A stretch of DNA of 64,000 nt from Arenimonas donghaensis DSM 18148 = HO3-R19 (lineage in GTDB: Bacteria; Pseudomonadota; Gammaproteobacteria; Xanthomonadales; Xanthomonadaceae): positions 1 to 64,000 of the forward strand of contig NZ_AVCJ01000002.1 of NCBI RefSeq assembly GCF_000743535.1, given 5' to 3'. Of this stretch, positions 50,299-59,820 are shown one piece after another. Each line of letters opens with the position of its first letter. Position 1 is the stretch's first letter. A program made the translations under genes and the position numbers. Under the pieces are notes generated by a model. It had not been told where the DNA came from. It saw only the letters and a list, made by a program, of their open reading frames with translations, and did not search any database.

Positions 50299-51752
50299 GC
50301 CAACGCTTCCGCGCGATCCAGCGGATCATGGGCGTCATCATCGTCCTTTCCTCGCTGACCAAGCTGCTGCCGGGTTTCCTGGCCCTGGCCTGGGACGAGG
50401 AGGGCACCGCGCAGGTGTTCTTCGGCAGTTTCCTGGCCAGCGGCCTGCTCGGTGTCTTCCTGTGGCTGCCGGTGCGCGACGTCAAGTACGACCTGCGCTT
50501 GCGCGACGGCTTCCTGATCGTCACCTTCACCTGGATCTTCGCCAGCATGGTGTCGGCCCTGCCGTTCGTGCACGGGCCGCCGCACCTCGATTACGCCGAG
50601 GCCTTCTTCGAAGCCACGTCGGGCCTGACCACGACCGGTGCCACCGTCATCGCCAACCTCGACGCGCTGCCGCGCAGCGTGCTGTTCTACCGGCAGTTGC
50701 TGCAGTTCCTGGGCGGCATGGGCATCGTGATCCTGGCGGTGGCGATCCTGCCGATGCTCAAGATCGGCGGCACCCAGCTCTTTCGTGCCGAAAGCACCGG
50801 CCCGACCAAGGACACCAAGCTGACCCCGCGCATCGCCGAAACCGCGAAGGCGCTGTGGGGCGTGTACTTCGGCCTCACCCTGCTGTGCGCGGGTGCCTAC
50901 TGGGCGGCGGGCATGAGCCTGTTCGACGCCATCTGCCATTCGCTGTCGACGGTTTCCACAGCGGGTTTCTCCACCCATGACGCCGCGCTCGATTACTGGA
51001 ACAGCCCGCTGATCGACTGGATCGCGATCATCTTCATGACCCTGGGCGGCATCAACTTCGGCCTGCATTTCGTCGCCTGGCGCCGGGCCTCGATGTCCGT
51101 GTACGGCAGCGATTCGGAGCTGCGCGCCTACCTGCGCATCCTGTCGGTGGCGGCGGTGGTGATCACCCTGGTCGCCTGGATGGGCGGTTCCTTCGACAGC
51201 TTCGGCGAGTCCTTCCGTCGCGCCACGTTCCAGGTCGTGTCCTCGATGACGACCACCGGCTTCGTGACCAGTTCGTTCCAGGACTGGGCGCACCCGGCGC
51301 CGTTGCTGCTGGTCGGCCTGGCCTTCATCGGCGGCTGCGCGGGTTCCACCGTCGGTGGCCTGAAGGTCGCGCGCGTGATGATGGTCGTGCGCCAGGGCTT
51401 CCGTGAGATCAAGCAGCTCGTGCACCCGAAGGCGCAGTTCCTGGTGAAGATGGGTGGCCGGCGCGTGTCCGAGTCGGTGGTGCTTTCGGTCAGCGGCTTC
51501 ATCGCCATCTGGATGCTGTGTTTCGTTGCGCTGATGGTCGGATTCAACCTGTCCGGCCTGGACATCGAATCATCCTTCGGCGCCGCCGTGGCGACCCTGA
51601 CCAACCTGGGCCCGGGCCTGGGCAGTGTGGCGGCGACCTGGGCCCATGCGGGCGACCCGGCGATCTGGCTGGGCAGCCTGGGCATGATCCTGGGCCGCCT
51701 TGAGGTCTTTTCGCTGCTGGTCCTGCTTACGCCGCAGTTCTGGCGGGAATAG
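50295..51752 (+). CDS. trkH: Trk potassium transporter subunit TrkH
   Basis: 485 residues, K+-translocating membrane subunit. Four pore loops with selectivity glycines are recognisable (ATSGLTTTGATV, SLSTVSTAGFSTHD, SSMTTTGFVTSSF, TLTNLGPGLGSV), with about ten helices. The GTG start overlaps trkA (GTGA). The last 26 bp overlap the convergent PH-domain gene, so no terminator separates them. Confidence 0.96.
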   Translation: MSQRFRAIQRIMGVIIVLSSLTKLLPGFLALAWDEEGTAQVFFGSFLASGLLGVFLWLPVRDVKYDLRLRDGFLIVTFTWIFASMVSALPFVHGPPHLDYAEAFFEATSGLTTTGATVIANLDALPRSVLFYRQLLQFLGGMGIVILAVAILPMLKIGGTQLFRAESTGPTKDTKLTPRIAETAKALWGVYFGLTLLCAGAYWAAGMSLFDAICHSLSTVSTAGFSTHDAALDYWNSPLIDWIAIIFMTLGGINFGLHFVAWRRASMSVYGSDSELRAYLRILSVAAVVITLVAWMGGSFDSFGESFRRATFQVVSSMTTTGFVTSSFQDWAHPAPLLLVGLAFIGGCAGSTVGGLKVARVMMVVRQGFREIKQLVHPKAQFLVKMGGRRVSESVVLSVSGFIAIWMLCFVALMVGFNLSGLDIESSFGAAVATLTNLGPGLGSVAATWAHAGDPAIWLGSLGMILGRLEVFSLLVLLTPQFWRE

Positions 51753-53235
51753 CCGGCGTGTCCATGGTCGCGGCCAGCTGGTCGCGCAGGGCCATGGCTT
51801 CTTCGGCCGGCAGGTAGCGGATGCGCAGCGGCGGGTCGAAGGGACTGGCGCCGACGGTGTCCATCAGCAGCGTAGCCATGCCGTGGTAGCGGTCGATCGG
51901 CGACTGCATCAGCGACAGTGACTGGATCTTGCGCACTTCGGCGAAGCGCCAGCGCTTGTCCAGCCAGCCCTCGCGCACGGCGATGACGCCAGCTTCCTCG
52001 CTCCAGCCGGCATAACGCGCCCAGACGATGGCGCGCACCAGGAACACCGGCACAAGTGCCAGTGCGGCCAGTCCGGGCAGGCCGTGGAACCAGGTCAGCG
52101 CGCCCGCCAGGACCACGCTGAGCACCGCCGGGAAGGTGAACTGCCGGCGCCAGGCGCGATAGTGCAGCCGGCGCCAGGCCTGCATCGGCCAGCGCCCCAC
52201 GGGCAACAGGTGCTGGATCAGCGCGTCCATGGCGGTGGGCGTGGCCAGCGGGGCCAGGTCGCGCAGCGACCGCTGGTCGTTGGCGGTGTCGATCGATGCG
52301 CTGTCCACGCGCAGCCCTTGCCGGCCGAACCAGCGGTAGAGCAAGCCTTCGCGCAGGCTCCAAGCCTGGATGCGCGAACGTGGCATGTTGGCGCGCAGGC
52401 GGGTCAGCAGGCCGCGCTGGGCGCTGAGCCGGCGGCCCTGCTCGGTCAGGGTGAAACCGTGGAATTGCAGCAGCGCCAGCGCCACCGACAGCAGGCGCAT
52501 CGCCACCACGAAGAACAGCAGCAACAGGGCGGCGCCGATCAGCCAGCCGATCCAGTCCAGGTGCTGGTTGCGGCCCCAGTCCACGGCGTCCCTGGCCCAG
52601 GGTTCGACCAGCACGTCCAGCATGTCCGCCTGCGCCAGCAGGCCGAACGCCGCCGCGACCGCGACGACGCCGCGGTTGGAGATCAGCCCCAGCTTGATCA
52701 CTTCGGTCGTGGGCATCGACAGCAGCACCCGGCTTTCCGGGGCCGCCGTCGCCCCGTCTTCGCCGGTGGACGGCGCATCGGCGCCCTGTGCCCGCACCAG
52801 TTCTTCCAGGGCGTGGGCATCGGCGAGCGACAACACGCGCATCTCGGCCTCGGGCTTCATGCCGCCGGCGGACTCGAGCCGGACCTCGGCGACGCCGAAT
52901 ACGCGGTGCAGCAGCGACTGGTGCAGCGCCACGTTGTGCACGCGCTGGTAGGGGATGTGCCGGTGGCTCTTCTGGAACACGCCGCTGCGGATGACGATGC
53001 CGTCGCCTTCGACCCGGAACCGGTAGAAGAAGTACTGCAGCAGTGAAACCAGCACCAGCACGCCACCGCCGGCCAGGCCCCAGAGTTCCCAGGAGTTGCC
53101 GCGGCCGGTGAACAGCAGCACCAGCAGCGGCAGCGCGAAGCTTTTGAGCTGCTGGATCAGCACGAACAGCCAGGACCACGGATGCAGGCGGCGTTCGCCG
53201 CCGCCGGGGTTGATCGACTCAGAGGCTGTCGTCAT
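51727..53235 (-). CDS. YdbT-like PH-domain membrane protein
   Basis: 502 residues with repeated bPH_2 (DUF304) modules: each has a hydrophobic hairpin followed by a beta module such as [30 protein letters not shown]. About six membrane segments lie between the modules. The family is paired with a smaller YdbS-like protein, which is exactly the gene upstream with a 17-bp overlap. The 3' end overlaps trkH by 26 bp on the opposite strand. Function unknown; suggested roles in the membrane are not proven. Confidence 0.85.
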   Translation of the reverse strand: MTTASESINPGGGERRLHPWSWLFVLIQQLKSFALPLLVLLFTGRGNSWELWGLAGGGVLVLVSLLQYFFYRFRVEGDGIVIRSGVFQKSHRHIPYQRVHNVALHQSLLHRVFGVAEVRLESAGGMKPEAEMRVLSLADAHALEELVRAQGADAPSTGEDGATAAPESRVLLSMPTTEVIKLGLISNRGVVAVAAAFGLLAQADMLDVLVEPWARDAVDWGRNQHLDWIGWLIGAALLLLFFVVAMRLLSVALALLQFHGFTLTEQGRRLSAQRGLLTRLRANMPRSRIQAWSLREGLLYRWFGRQGLRVDSASIDTANDQRSLRDLAPLATPTAMDALIQHLLPVGRWPMQAWRRLHYRAWRRQFTFPAVLSVVLAGALTWFHGLPGLAALALVPVFLVRAIVWARYAGWSEEAGVIAVREGWLDKRWRFAEVRKIQSLSLMQSPIDRYHGMATLLMDTVGASPFDPPLRIRYLPAEEAMALRDQLAATMDTPAIPARTAA

Positions 53236-53737
53236 GGCGATCCGTTTCCGGCAGCAGGGCGTCGCGCAGGGCCACGGCGTCGTCGTCGAGGAACCCGGAC
53301 TGGCGAAGCGCGTGCATGCGCGTGCCGGCCGTGTGCACGACCAGCGTGGCCAGGCCGAAGTGGCGTTCGATCGGGCCGCGTTCCAGGTCCAGGTGCTGCA
53401 CCCGGCTGCGCGGGACCAGGATTTCCTTGTGCCAGATCACGCCGCGGCGCACGCGCAGGCCGCCGTCGTCCAGGCGCCAGTGGGTGCGGCGCCAGCGCGT
53501 CCGGGCCCAGGTGGCGAACACCACCGCGGGCAGCACCAGGGCCACCAGGCCCAGGCCGAGCTTCGCCGCCAGGCCGACGTCCAGCGCCACCGCCACCGGC
53601 ACCGTCGCGGCGATGCCGACGAGCAATCCCCAGAACGCCGCAACCCCGGCGCCGACCCGCCGCGCCGCCGGTGCCAGCGGCTGCCAGTCGGCGGCGAAGG
53701 GTTGGAAGATCGGGGCGGCAGGGTCGAGTGCGGTCAT
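53219..53737 (-). CDS. YdbS-like PH-domain membrane protein
   Basis: 172 residues from ATG 53737. Two membrane helices ([36 protein letters not shown]) then one bPH_2 module ([32 protein letters not shown]). Its stop overlaps the next gene start by 17 bp, and its start overlaps the acyltransferase stop by 4 bp, so the three genes are translationally coupled. Confidence 0.85.
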   Translation of the reverse strand: MTALDPAAPIFQPFAADWQPLAPAARRVGAGVAAFWGLLVGIAATVPVAVALDVGLAAKLGLGLVALVLPAVVFATWARTRWRRTHWRLDDGGLRVRRGVIWHKEILVPRSRVQHLDLERGPIERHFGLATLVVHTAGTRMHALRQSGFLDDDAVALRDALLPETDRHDDSL

Positions 53738-54654
53738 CCGGGTTCCTTGCGCGGTCGCGTGTAGGGGTTGGGCTCGCCCGAACCGGGCGGCCTGAGTGTG
53801 TAGCGTTTGTAGGTCCACTGGTACTGTCGCAGGTCACGTCGCGCCACCGCTTCGACGGCGGCATTCATCGCGGCCGTGGCCACGTGCAGGTCGTCGCTGG
53901 CGATGGCCGCCGGGGCGCTTTCAAAGCGCAGCATGAAGCGACCATCGGCCAGGCGTTCGGCGTAGCCGACCAGCACCGGTGCGCCGGTGCGCGCGGCCAG
54001 CTTGGGGATCAGGCTCAGGGTCAGTGCCGGCACGCCGAAGAATGGCGCGAACTCGCCGCCGCCCAGCTTCGGCTGGTGGTCGGGCGTGATGCCGACGGTT
54101 TCGCCCGCTTGCAGGGCCCGCCAGAGCGGCCGCATCGCATTGGCCTCGGCCGGCACCAGGCGGACGTTGTCGCCACCGCGGGCCAGCCTCAGGAAGCCGT
54201 CGCCAGCGGCGCTTTCCGGCACCCGGTACACCAGGCTGAAAGGCCCGCGGGCGGCCATGAACTCGACCAGCAGCTCCCAGCTGCCGTAATGCGGCGCCGC
54301 GACAAGCACGCCGCGACCGCCGCGCTCGGCGGCTTCCAGCACCTCCAGGCCTTCGCAGCCGGCCACCAGGCGCAGGGTGTCGGCGCGGCGGGCGGTCCAC
54401 AGGCGCAGGGTTTCCAGGGCGGTGCGTCCGGTTTCGCGCATCACCGCGCGCACCAGGGCTTCGCGCTCGGTCTCGGGCATGCCGGGCAGGGCCAGCTCCA
54501 GGTTGCGCCGGGCCACCCGCGGTTCGCGGCCGTTGGCGCGCCAGGCCAGTTCGCCCATCGCCGTACCCAGCGCGCGCTGCAGGGCGCGGGGCAGGCGGCC
54601 CACGGCCCAGGCAGTGGCGTACAGGGCTCGGCTGGCGAAAGGCACGGAAGGCAT
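53734..54654 (-). CDS. Lipid A-type lysophospholipid acyltransferase (LpxL/HtrB family)
   Basis: 306 residues. Membrane-associated acyltransferase with an N-terminal hydrophobic segment, the catalytic HX4E motif in [10 protein letters not shown], and a [15 protein letters not shown] motif typical of the family. Such enzymes add a secondary acyl chain to lipid A or related glycolipids. ATG 54654 gives the family N-terminus; the longer upstream frame overlaps dtd in antisense. It is first in the three-gene operon with the PH-domain proteins, which supports a role at the membrane. Exact acceptor not determined. Confidence 0.88.
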   Translation of the reverse strand: MPSVPFASRALYATAWAVGRLPRALQRALGTAMGELAWRANGREPRVARRNLELALPGMPETEREALVRAVMRETGRTALETLRLWTARRADTLRLVAGCEGLEVLEAAERGGRGVLVAAPHYGSWELLVEFMAARGPFSLVYRVPESAAGDGFLRLARGGDNVRLVPAEANAMRPLWRALQAGETVGITPDHQPKLGGGEFAPFFGVPALTLSLIPKLAARTGAPVLVGYAERLADGRFMLRFESAPAAIASDDLHVATAAMNAAVEAVARRDLRQYQWTYKRYTLRPPGSGEPNPYTRPRKEPG

Positions 54655-54741
54655 CGCCGGAGTGTAAGGGAATCGCCAATTCGCCCGGTCGCAAGGCCGG
54701 CGGGATTGACCCTCCGGGCGCCCCACGGCGACGATGCCGGC

Positions 54742-55179
54742 ATGATCGCCCTCATCCAGCGCGTGCTTGAAGCCAGTGTCCGCGTCGACGACGAAACCGT
54801 GGGCGCCATCGGCCCCGGCCTGCTGGCCCTGGTGGCGGTCGAGCCGGGCGACGACGAGGCCCGCATCACCCGCATGGTCGACCGGCTGTTGGGCTACCGG
54901 GTCTTCGCCGACGCCGAGGGCCGGATGAACCGGTCCCTGGCCGACACCGGCGGCGGCCTGCTGCTGGTCAGCCAATTCACCCTGGCGGCCGACACCCGCA
55001 GCGGCATGCGACCCGGCTTCAGCACGGCGGCCGAGCCGGCGGCGGCCCGGGCCGGCTTCGAGCGGCTGCTGGCCGCCTGCCGGACCCGGCACCCGGTGGT
55101 TGAAACCGGGCGCTTTGGCGCCCACATGGTTGTCAGCCTGGCCAACGACGGCCCGGTGACCTTCCGGCTGCAGACCTGA
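54742..55179 (+). CDS. dtd: D-aminoacyl-tRNA deacylase
   Basis: 145 residues, the family length. Hydrolyses D-aminoacyl-tRNA so that D-amino acids do not enter protein. The two signature segments are present: [19 protein letters not shown] and the C-terminal [10 protein letters not shown], including the cross-subunit Gly-Pro. It is divergent from the acyltransferase gene across 87 bp and 98 bp upstream of rpoD. Confidence 0.96.
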   Translation: MIALIQRVLEASVRVDDETVGAIGPGLLALVAVEPGDDEARITRMVDRLLGYRVFADAEGRMNRSLADTGGGLLLVSQFTLAADTRSGMRPGFSTAAEPAAARAGFERLLAACRTRHPVVETGRFGAHMVVSLANDGPVTFRLQT

Positions 55180-55210
55180 GGCGCCCAAAAACCCCGGTTT
55201 ATCAAATAGA

Positions 55211-55239
55211 TAGCTAGGTGGTTTGGCGTCCTGTATACT
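55211..55239 (+). promoter_or_regulatory. Possible promoter for rpoD
   Basis: TATACT at 55234-55239 is a good -10 box, 38 bp before the rpoD start codon. The best-placed -35 with a 17-bp spacer is TAGCTA (55211-55216), a weak match. The DNA around it is AT-richer than the flanks. Confidence 0.5.
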
Positions 55240-55277
55240 GCGCGGTTCCATTTTCCCTCGTCTCGGGACACGTTTTC

Positions 55278-57131
<1,854 letters not shown>

Positions 57132-57157
57132 GCCCGCCGGTCCACTGGCGCAAGCAT

Positions 57158-57188
57158 GAAGCCCCGCATCCGCGGGGCTTCATTGTTT
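57158..57188. terminator. Intrinsic terminator after rpoD
   Basis: GAAGCCCCGC, loop ATCC, GCGGGGCTTC, then ATTGTTT. The 10-bp stem starts 27 bp after the rpoD stop and ends just before the stop of the convergent diguanylate cyclase gene. Confidence 0.93.
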
Positions 57189-57194
57189 CAGGGC

Positions 57195-58442
57195 TCAGTC
57201 GCGTGCCTCGACACGATCGCGCCCGTTGGCCTTTGCGCGATAGAGGCGGCGATCCGCGGCTTCGATGAGCTGCCCAAGTGTCTGGCCGTCTTGTGGCATG
57301 GACGCCACTCCGAAGCTGGCCGTCGTAGCCACCGGGCTGATGCCCCTCTCGTGCAGGGACGCGACTTGGAACCGCAGCTGTTCCGCGATGCCGATGGCGC
57401 CGGACAGCGCGGTGTTGGGCAGGACCATGACGAATTCCTCGCCGCCGTAACGACAGAGATAGTCGGAAGGTCGCCGGCCGCCCGCGAGACAGGTTGCGGC
57501 GGCCCGCAGCACCGCGTCACCGACCCGGTGGCCGTGGGTGTCGTTGATCTGCTTGAAATGGTCTAGGTCGATGAACATGAGGGAAAGCGGATGCTTCGCC
57601 CGCGCGCAGGTGGAGACATCGTGCTGTGCAGTGACGTCGAAGTAGGCGCGATTGAACACTCCCGTCAGGCCGTCGTGCATGGCCTCGCGGCGCGCCAGCT
57701 CGTACTTCTGGCGGTAGGTGAAGATCGCGAAGATCTCGCGCGGCTTCCCGCCCTGGAAAAACGCGAACGGTTCCCGCTCGAAATGGTTGAGGTAGGTCGT
57801 GCAGACCAGCGCGTAACCGGTGGCGACCATCGTCTTGCTGAGCACCGAGTTCAACAGCGTCACCCAGTACTCTGCCGCCGGCGCGTCCCAGAACACTGCG
57901 GTGATGAAGACCAGGCTGTCGAAGGCGAGGACGGTGGTAAGGGTGGCTACTATCGGCAGGAACAAGCCGCGGGCCCACCGGGCGAAGAACTCGTAGAGCA
58001 CCACCACCAGGACGGCGTCGACCGCGAGCAGGACGGTGCCGAGTACGAGCGTGCCACCTCCGTAGAACAGGCTCCTGGCATTGAGCCCCGGTCCGTTGAG
58101 AACGGAGGGATCCTGTACCTGGAGCGACAGCAGGAACATCAAGGCACCGGCGGCTGCGTTGGCGGCCAGCAGGGCGAGGATCAGCCGCCGTGCCTCCGGG
58201 GCGTCTTCGCGCAGGTAGACCAGCAGCACCCCCACCAGGCCGGCACTGAACATCACCGAAGAGCCGGGGCTGAACACCAGGCCGAGGCTGGTCGGCACGA
58301 AAATCGTCGCGGTGAGCGTCTGCAGTACCTGCAGCGCGCCAATGAACACGTACATGGGCGCGAGGCCGAATCTCTGGCGAAGGCCGAACAGCAGGAGCAG
58401 GGTCAACACGGCGATCCCTGCCTGCAGTGAGATGCCCAGCAT
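57195..58442 (-). CDS. Diguanylate cyclase (GGDEF) with a VUT/YhhQ-like membrane domain
   Basis: 415 residues. ATG 58442 is fixed by AAGGAG six bases upstream. Residues 1-235 form about six or seven membrane helices; the segments LPIVATLTTVLAFDSLVF, FITAVFWDAPAAEYWVTLL and MVATGYALVCTTYL read like the queuosine-precursor transporter family (YhhQ, VUT). The C-terminal 170 residues are a GGDEF domain with DGLTGVFNRAYFD, metal-binding FIDLDHFKQIND, active-site YGGEEF, and an inhibitory-site RxxD five residues before it (RPSD). It therefore should make c-di-GMP with product inhibition. The membrane assignment is from memory of the family pattern, and the ligand is unknown. Confidence 0.85.
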   Translation of the reverse strand: MLGISLQAGIAVLTLLLLFGLRQRFGLAPMYVFIGALQVLQTLTATIFVPTSLGLVFSPGSSVMFSAGLVGVLLVYLREDAPEARRLILALLAANAAAGALMFLLSLQVQDPSVLNGPGLNARSLFYGGGTLVLGTVLLAVDAVLVVVLYEFFARWARGLFLPIVATLTTVLAFDSLVFITAVFWDAPAAEYWVTLLNSVLSKTMVATGYALVCTTYLNHFEREPFAFFQGGKPREIFAIFTYRQKYELARREAMHDGLTGVFNRAYFDVTAQHDVSTCARAKHPLSLMFIDLDHFKQINDTHGHRVGDAVLRAAATCLAGGRRPSDYLCRYGGEEFVMVLPNTALSGAIGIAEQLRFQVASLHERGISPVATTASFGVASMPQDGQTLGQLIEAADRRLYRAKANGRDRVEARD

Positions 58443-58587
58443 GGTGACTCCTTGGCCGGCAGCGAGTGGCGACGAGGTCAGCACCCCGATTATGCAGCCT
58501 GCCGGCCAATCCCGCCGGGCTCGGATTGGGGGCAATCGAAGGCTACGCCCATCCGGTACCGCCGTTTTCGTTATACGATTCCCCCAC

Positions 58588-58902
58588 GGGCCTATAGCTC
58601 AATGGTTAGAGCAGGGGACTCATCGAAAGGTGTCGCCGCCCAGGAATGGGCGGACGAGAACGGGATGAATTCAGGGAAACCGCAGCGGCGTGGCGACACG
58701 GCCGGCGGCAATCCTGAGCCAAGCCGGCGGTACACCGCCGGAAGGTGCAGAGACTACCTGGGGGCTCGAGTGCCCTTGATGACAGGCTAGAGCGTCCCGC
58801 ACCCCACTCGCCGAGGCGAAGGGTGAAGAGATAGTCCGCGCCGGGGGAAACTCCGGGACCACGCGAATCCCTTGGTTCCAGGTTCGAGTCCTGGTGGGCC
58901 CA
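58588..58902 (+). tRNA. tRNA-Ile(CAU) interrupted by a group I intron
   Basis: The 5' exon is 58588-58623 and the 3' exon 58866-58902; joined they make a 73-nt tRNA without encoded CCA (the genome reads ACAT). All arms pair: acceptor GGGCCTA / TGGGCCC; D stem GCTC / GAGC; anticodon stem GGGGA / TCCCT with loop CTCATAA; T stem CCAGG / CCTGG with TTCGAGT loop. The anticodon is CAU. The GACTCATAATC context resembles E. coli ileX, so this is the isoleucine tRNA whose C34 is changed to lysidine by TilS to read AUA, rather than a methionine tRNA. The intron lies between positions 36 and 37. Confidence 0.95.
58624..58865 (+). ncRNA. Group I self-splicing intron (IC3-like, 242 nt, no ORF)
   Basis: P1: exon CAU pairs with GUG at 58630-58632, with the hallmark U-G pair at the 5' splice site, closed by a C-G pair over a GAAA loop (58625-58628). 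P2: CCGCCC 58636-58641 / GGGCGG 58648-58653. P4: TTCAGG 58670-58675 / CCTGAG 58713-58718. P6a: CCGGCGG 58724-58730 / CCGCCGG 58735-58741. P7: GACTA 58752-58756 / TAGTC 58832-58836. P8: CACCC 58800-58804 / GGGTG 58821-58825. P9: 58841-58856 with a GAAA loop. The last intron base is G (58865). The core strings GAGCCAAG and AGAGACTA match what I recall of the Azoarcus tRNA-Ile intron. No homing endonuclease is encoded. Confidence 0.93.
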
Positions 58903-58904
58903 CA

Positions 58905-58939
58905 TGAATCCCGCGCAAGCGACGCCACGAAGGGATTCA
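58905..58939. repeat. Inverted repeat just after the tRNA
   Basis: TGAATCCC (58905-58912) and GGGATTCA (58932-58939) are perfect inverse complements separated by 19 nt. It starts 3 nt after the tRNA 3' end. It could help tRNA 3' processing or end transcription, but no T-run follows. Confidence 0.5.
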
Positions 58940-59159
58940 CGCCCAGGCTGCGGAAGTTCGCGCGTTCCGCCCGCATGCAGCAAGGCCGCCGCGATCGCGA
59001 TCAGCAAGCTCAGGCGGGTCAGCATGGTCCGTCCCCCGGGGCGAGTGAACGAACGATACGGGATCCCCGGACATGGCCTGAACGCCATAACGGGCCACTC
59101 ACCCCAGGTTTATGAGAGTTGCGGGACAGTCGAGGTCCATGACCGCAAGGAAGACACCC

Positions 59160-59567
59160 ATGACCAAGATCGCCGAGAACGCCCTGATCGTCGTCGCCGA
59201 TGGCGAAGGCGCCCGCCTGTTCCGCAACCAGGGCACCCCCACGGCCATCTCGCTGCACCAGTTCGACCTGATCGAACTGATGGACACCGGTGACCAGGGG
59301 CCGGGTGGCAGCATGCCCGGCGAAGCCTCCGACAAGCAGATCGAAGAAGCGACCTTCGCCAAGCTGCTGGCCCAGGGGCTCAACGAAGGCGCGCTCAACC
59401 ATCGCTACGAGCAGCTGGTGCTGGTGGCCGACCCGATCACCCTGGGCCGGATCCGGCCGCAGCTGCACAAGGAAGTCCAGCAGCGCCTGGTCGCCGAGGT
59501 CGCCAAGACCCTGACCAATTCGCCGATCGGGGACATCGAGAAGTCGCTCAAGGCGCTGGCGGCCTGA
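59160..59567 (+). CDS. Host-attachment family protein
   Basis: 135 residues. ATG 59160 has AAGGAAG 6-12 bases upstream. The sequence (ENALIVVADGEGARLFRNQG ... LVLVADPITLGRIRPQLHKEV) matches the small cytoplasmic family first described in plant-associated bacteria as required for attachment to host cells, which structurally resembles the archaeal release-factor-1 domain. No signal peptide or membrane segment is present, so a direct adhesive role is doubtful. It lies between the split tRNA and hemP. Confidence 0.85.
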   Translation: MTKIAENALIVVADGEGARLFRNQGTPTAISLHQFDLIELMDTGDQGPGGSMPGEASDKQIEEATFAKLLAQGLNEGALNHRYEQLVLVADPITLGRIRPQLHKEVQQRLVAEVAKTLTNSPIGDIEKSLKALAA

Positions 59568-59582
59568 CCGGCAGGGGGGTGC

Positions 59583-59610
59583 TTGACACGCAAATGCGAA
59601 TCATTATCAT
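59583..59610 (+). promoter_or_regulatory. hemP promoter overlapped by a Fur box
   Basis: TTGACA (59583-59588), 16-bp spacer, TATCAT (59605-59610): a strong sigma-70 promoter. The 19-mer at 59590-59608 (GCAAATGCGAATCATTATC) matches the Fur consensus GATAATGATAATCATTATC at 15 of 19 positions and covers the spacer and -10, where Fur would repress in iron-rich cells. Confidence 0.8.
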
Positions 59611-59637
59611 CAAGGCCGAACCCACCCGGAGCCGGCC

Positions 59638-59814
59638 ATGCACGTCTCGCATCCCCCTGTTTCCCCCTCCACGCCGGCACAGCGCGCCCCGAGCCAGGCC
59701 GACCACGACAGCCGTGAGCTGATGCGTGGCAGCCGCGAGGTGCTCATCCGCCACGGCGACCAGGTCTATCGCCTGCGCCACACCCGCAACGACAAGCTCA
59801 TCCTGGTGAAGTAG
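59638..59814 (+). CDS. hemP: Hemin uptake protein HemP
   Basis: 58 residues. The C-terminal two-thirds (SRELMRGSREVLIRHGDQVYRLRHTRNDKLIL in part) is the HemP domain. Small HemP proteins accompany haem and siderophore receptors and in some bacteria act as activators of receptor transcription. The Fur-box promoter upstream fits iron control. No receptor gene follows: the next gene is on the opposite strand with its stop 7 bp away, so any receptor is elsewhere. Confidence 0.88.
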   Translation: MHVSHPPVSPSTPAQRAPSQADHDSRELMRGSREVLIRHGDQVYRLRHTRNDKLILVK

Positions 59815-59820
59815 CCGGGG

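Noticed and set aside
58606-59088. Minus-strand frame containing WAHQDSNLEPRDS
   Set aside because: This peptide is the well-known artefact of reading a tRNA gene backwards. The frame runs through the tRNA and intron.
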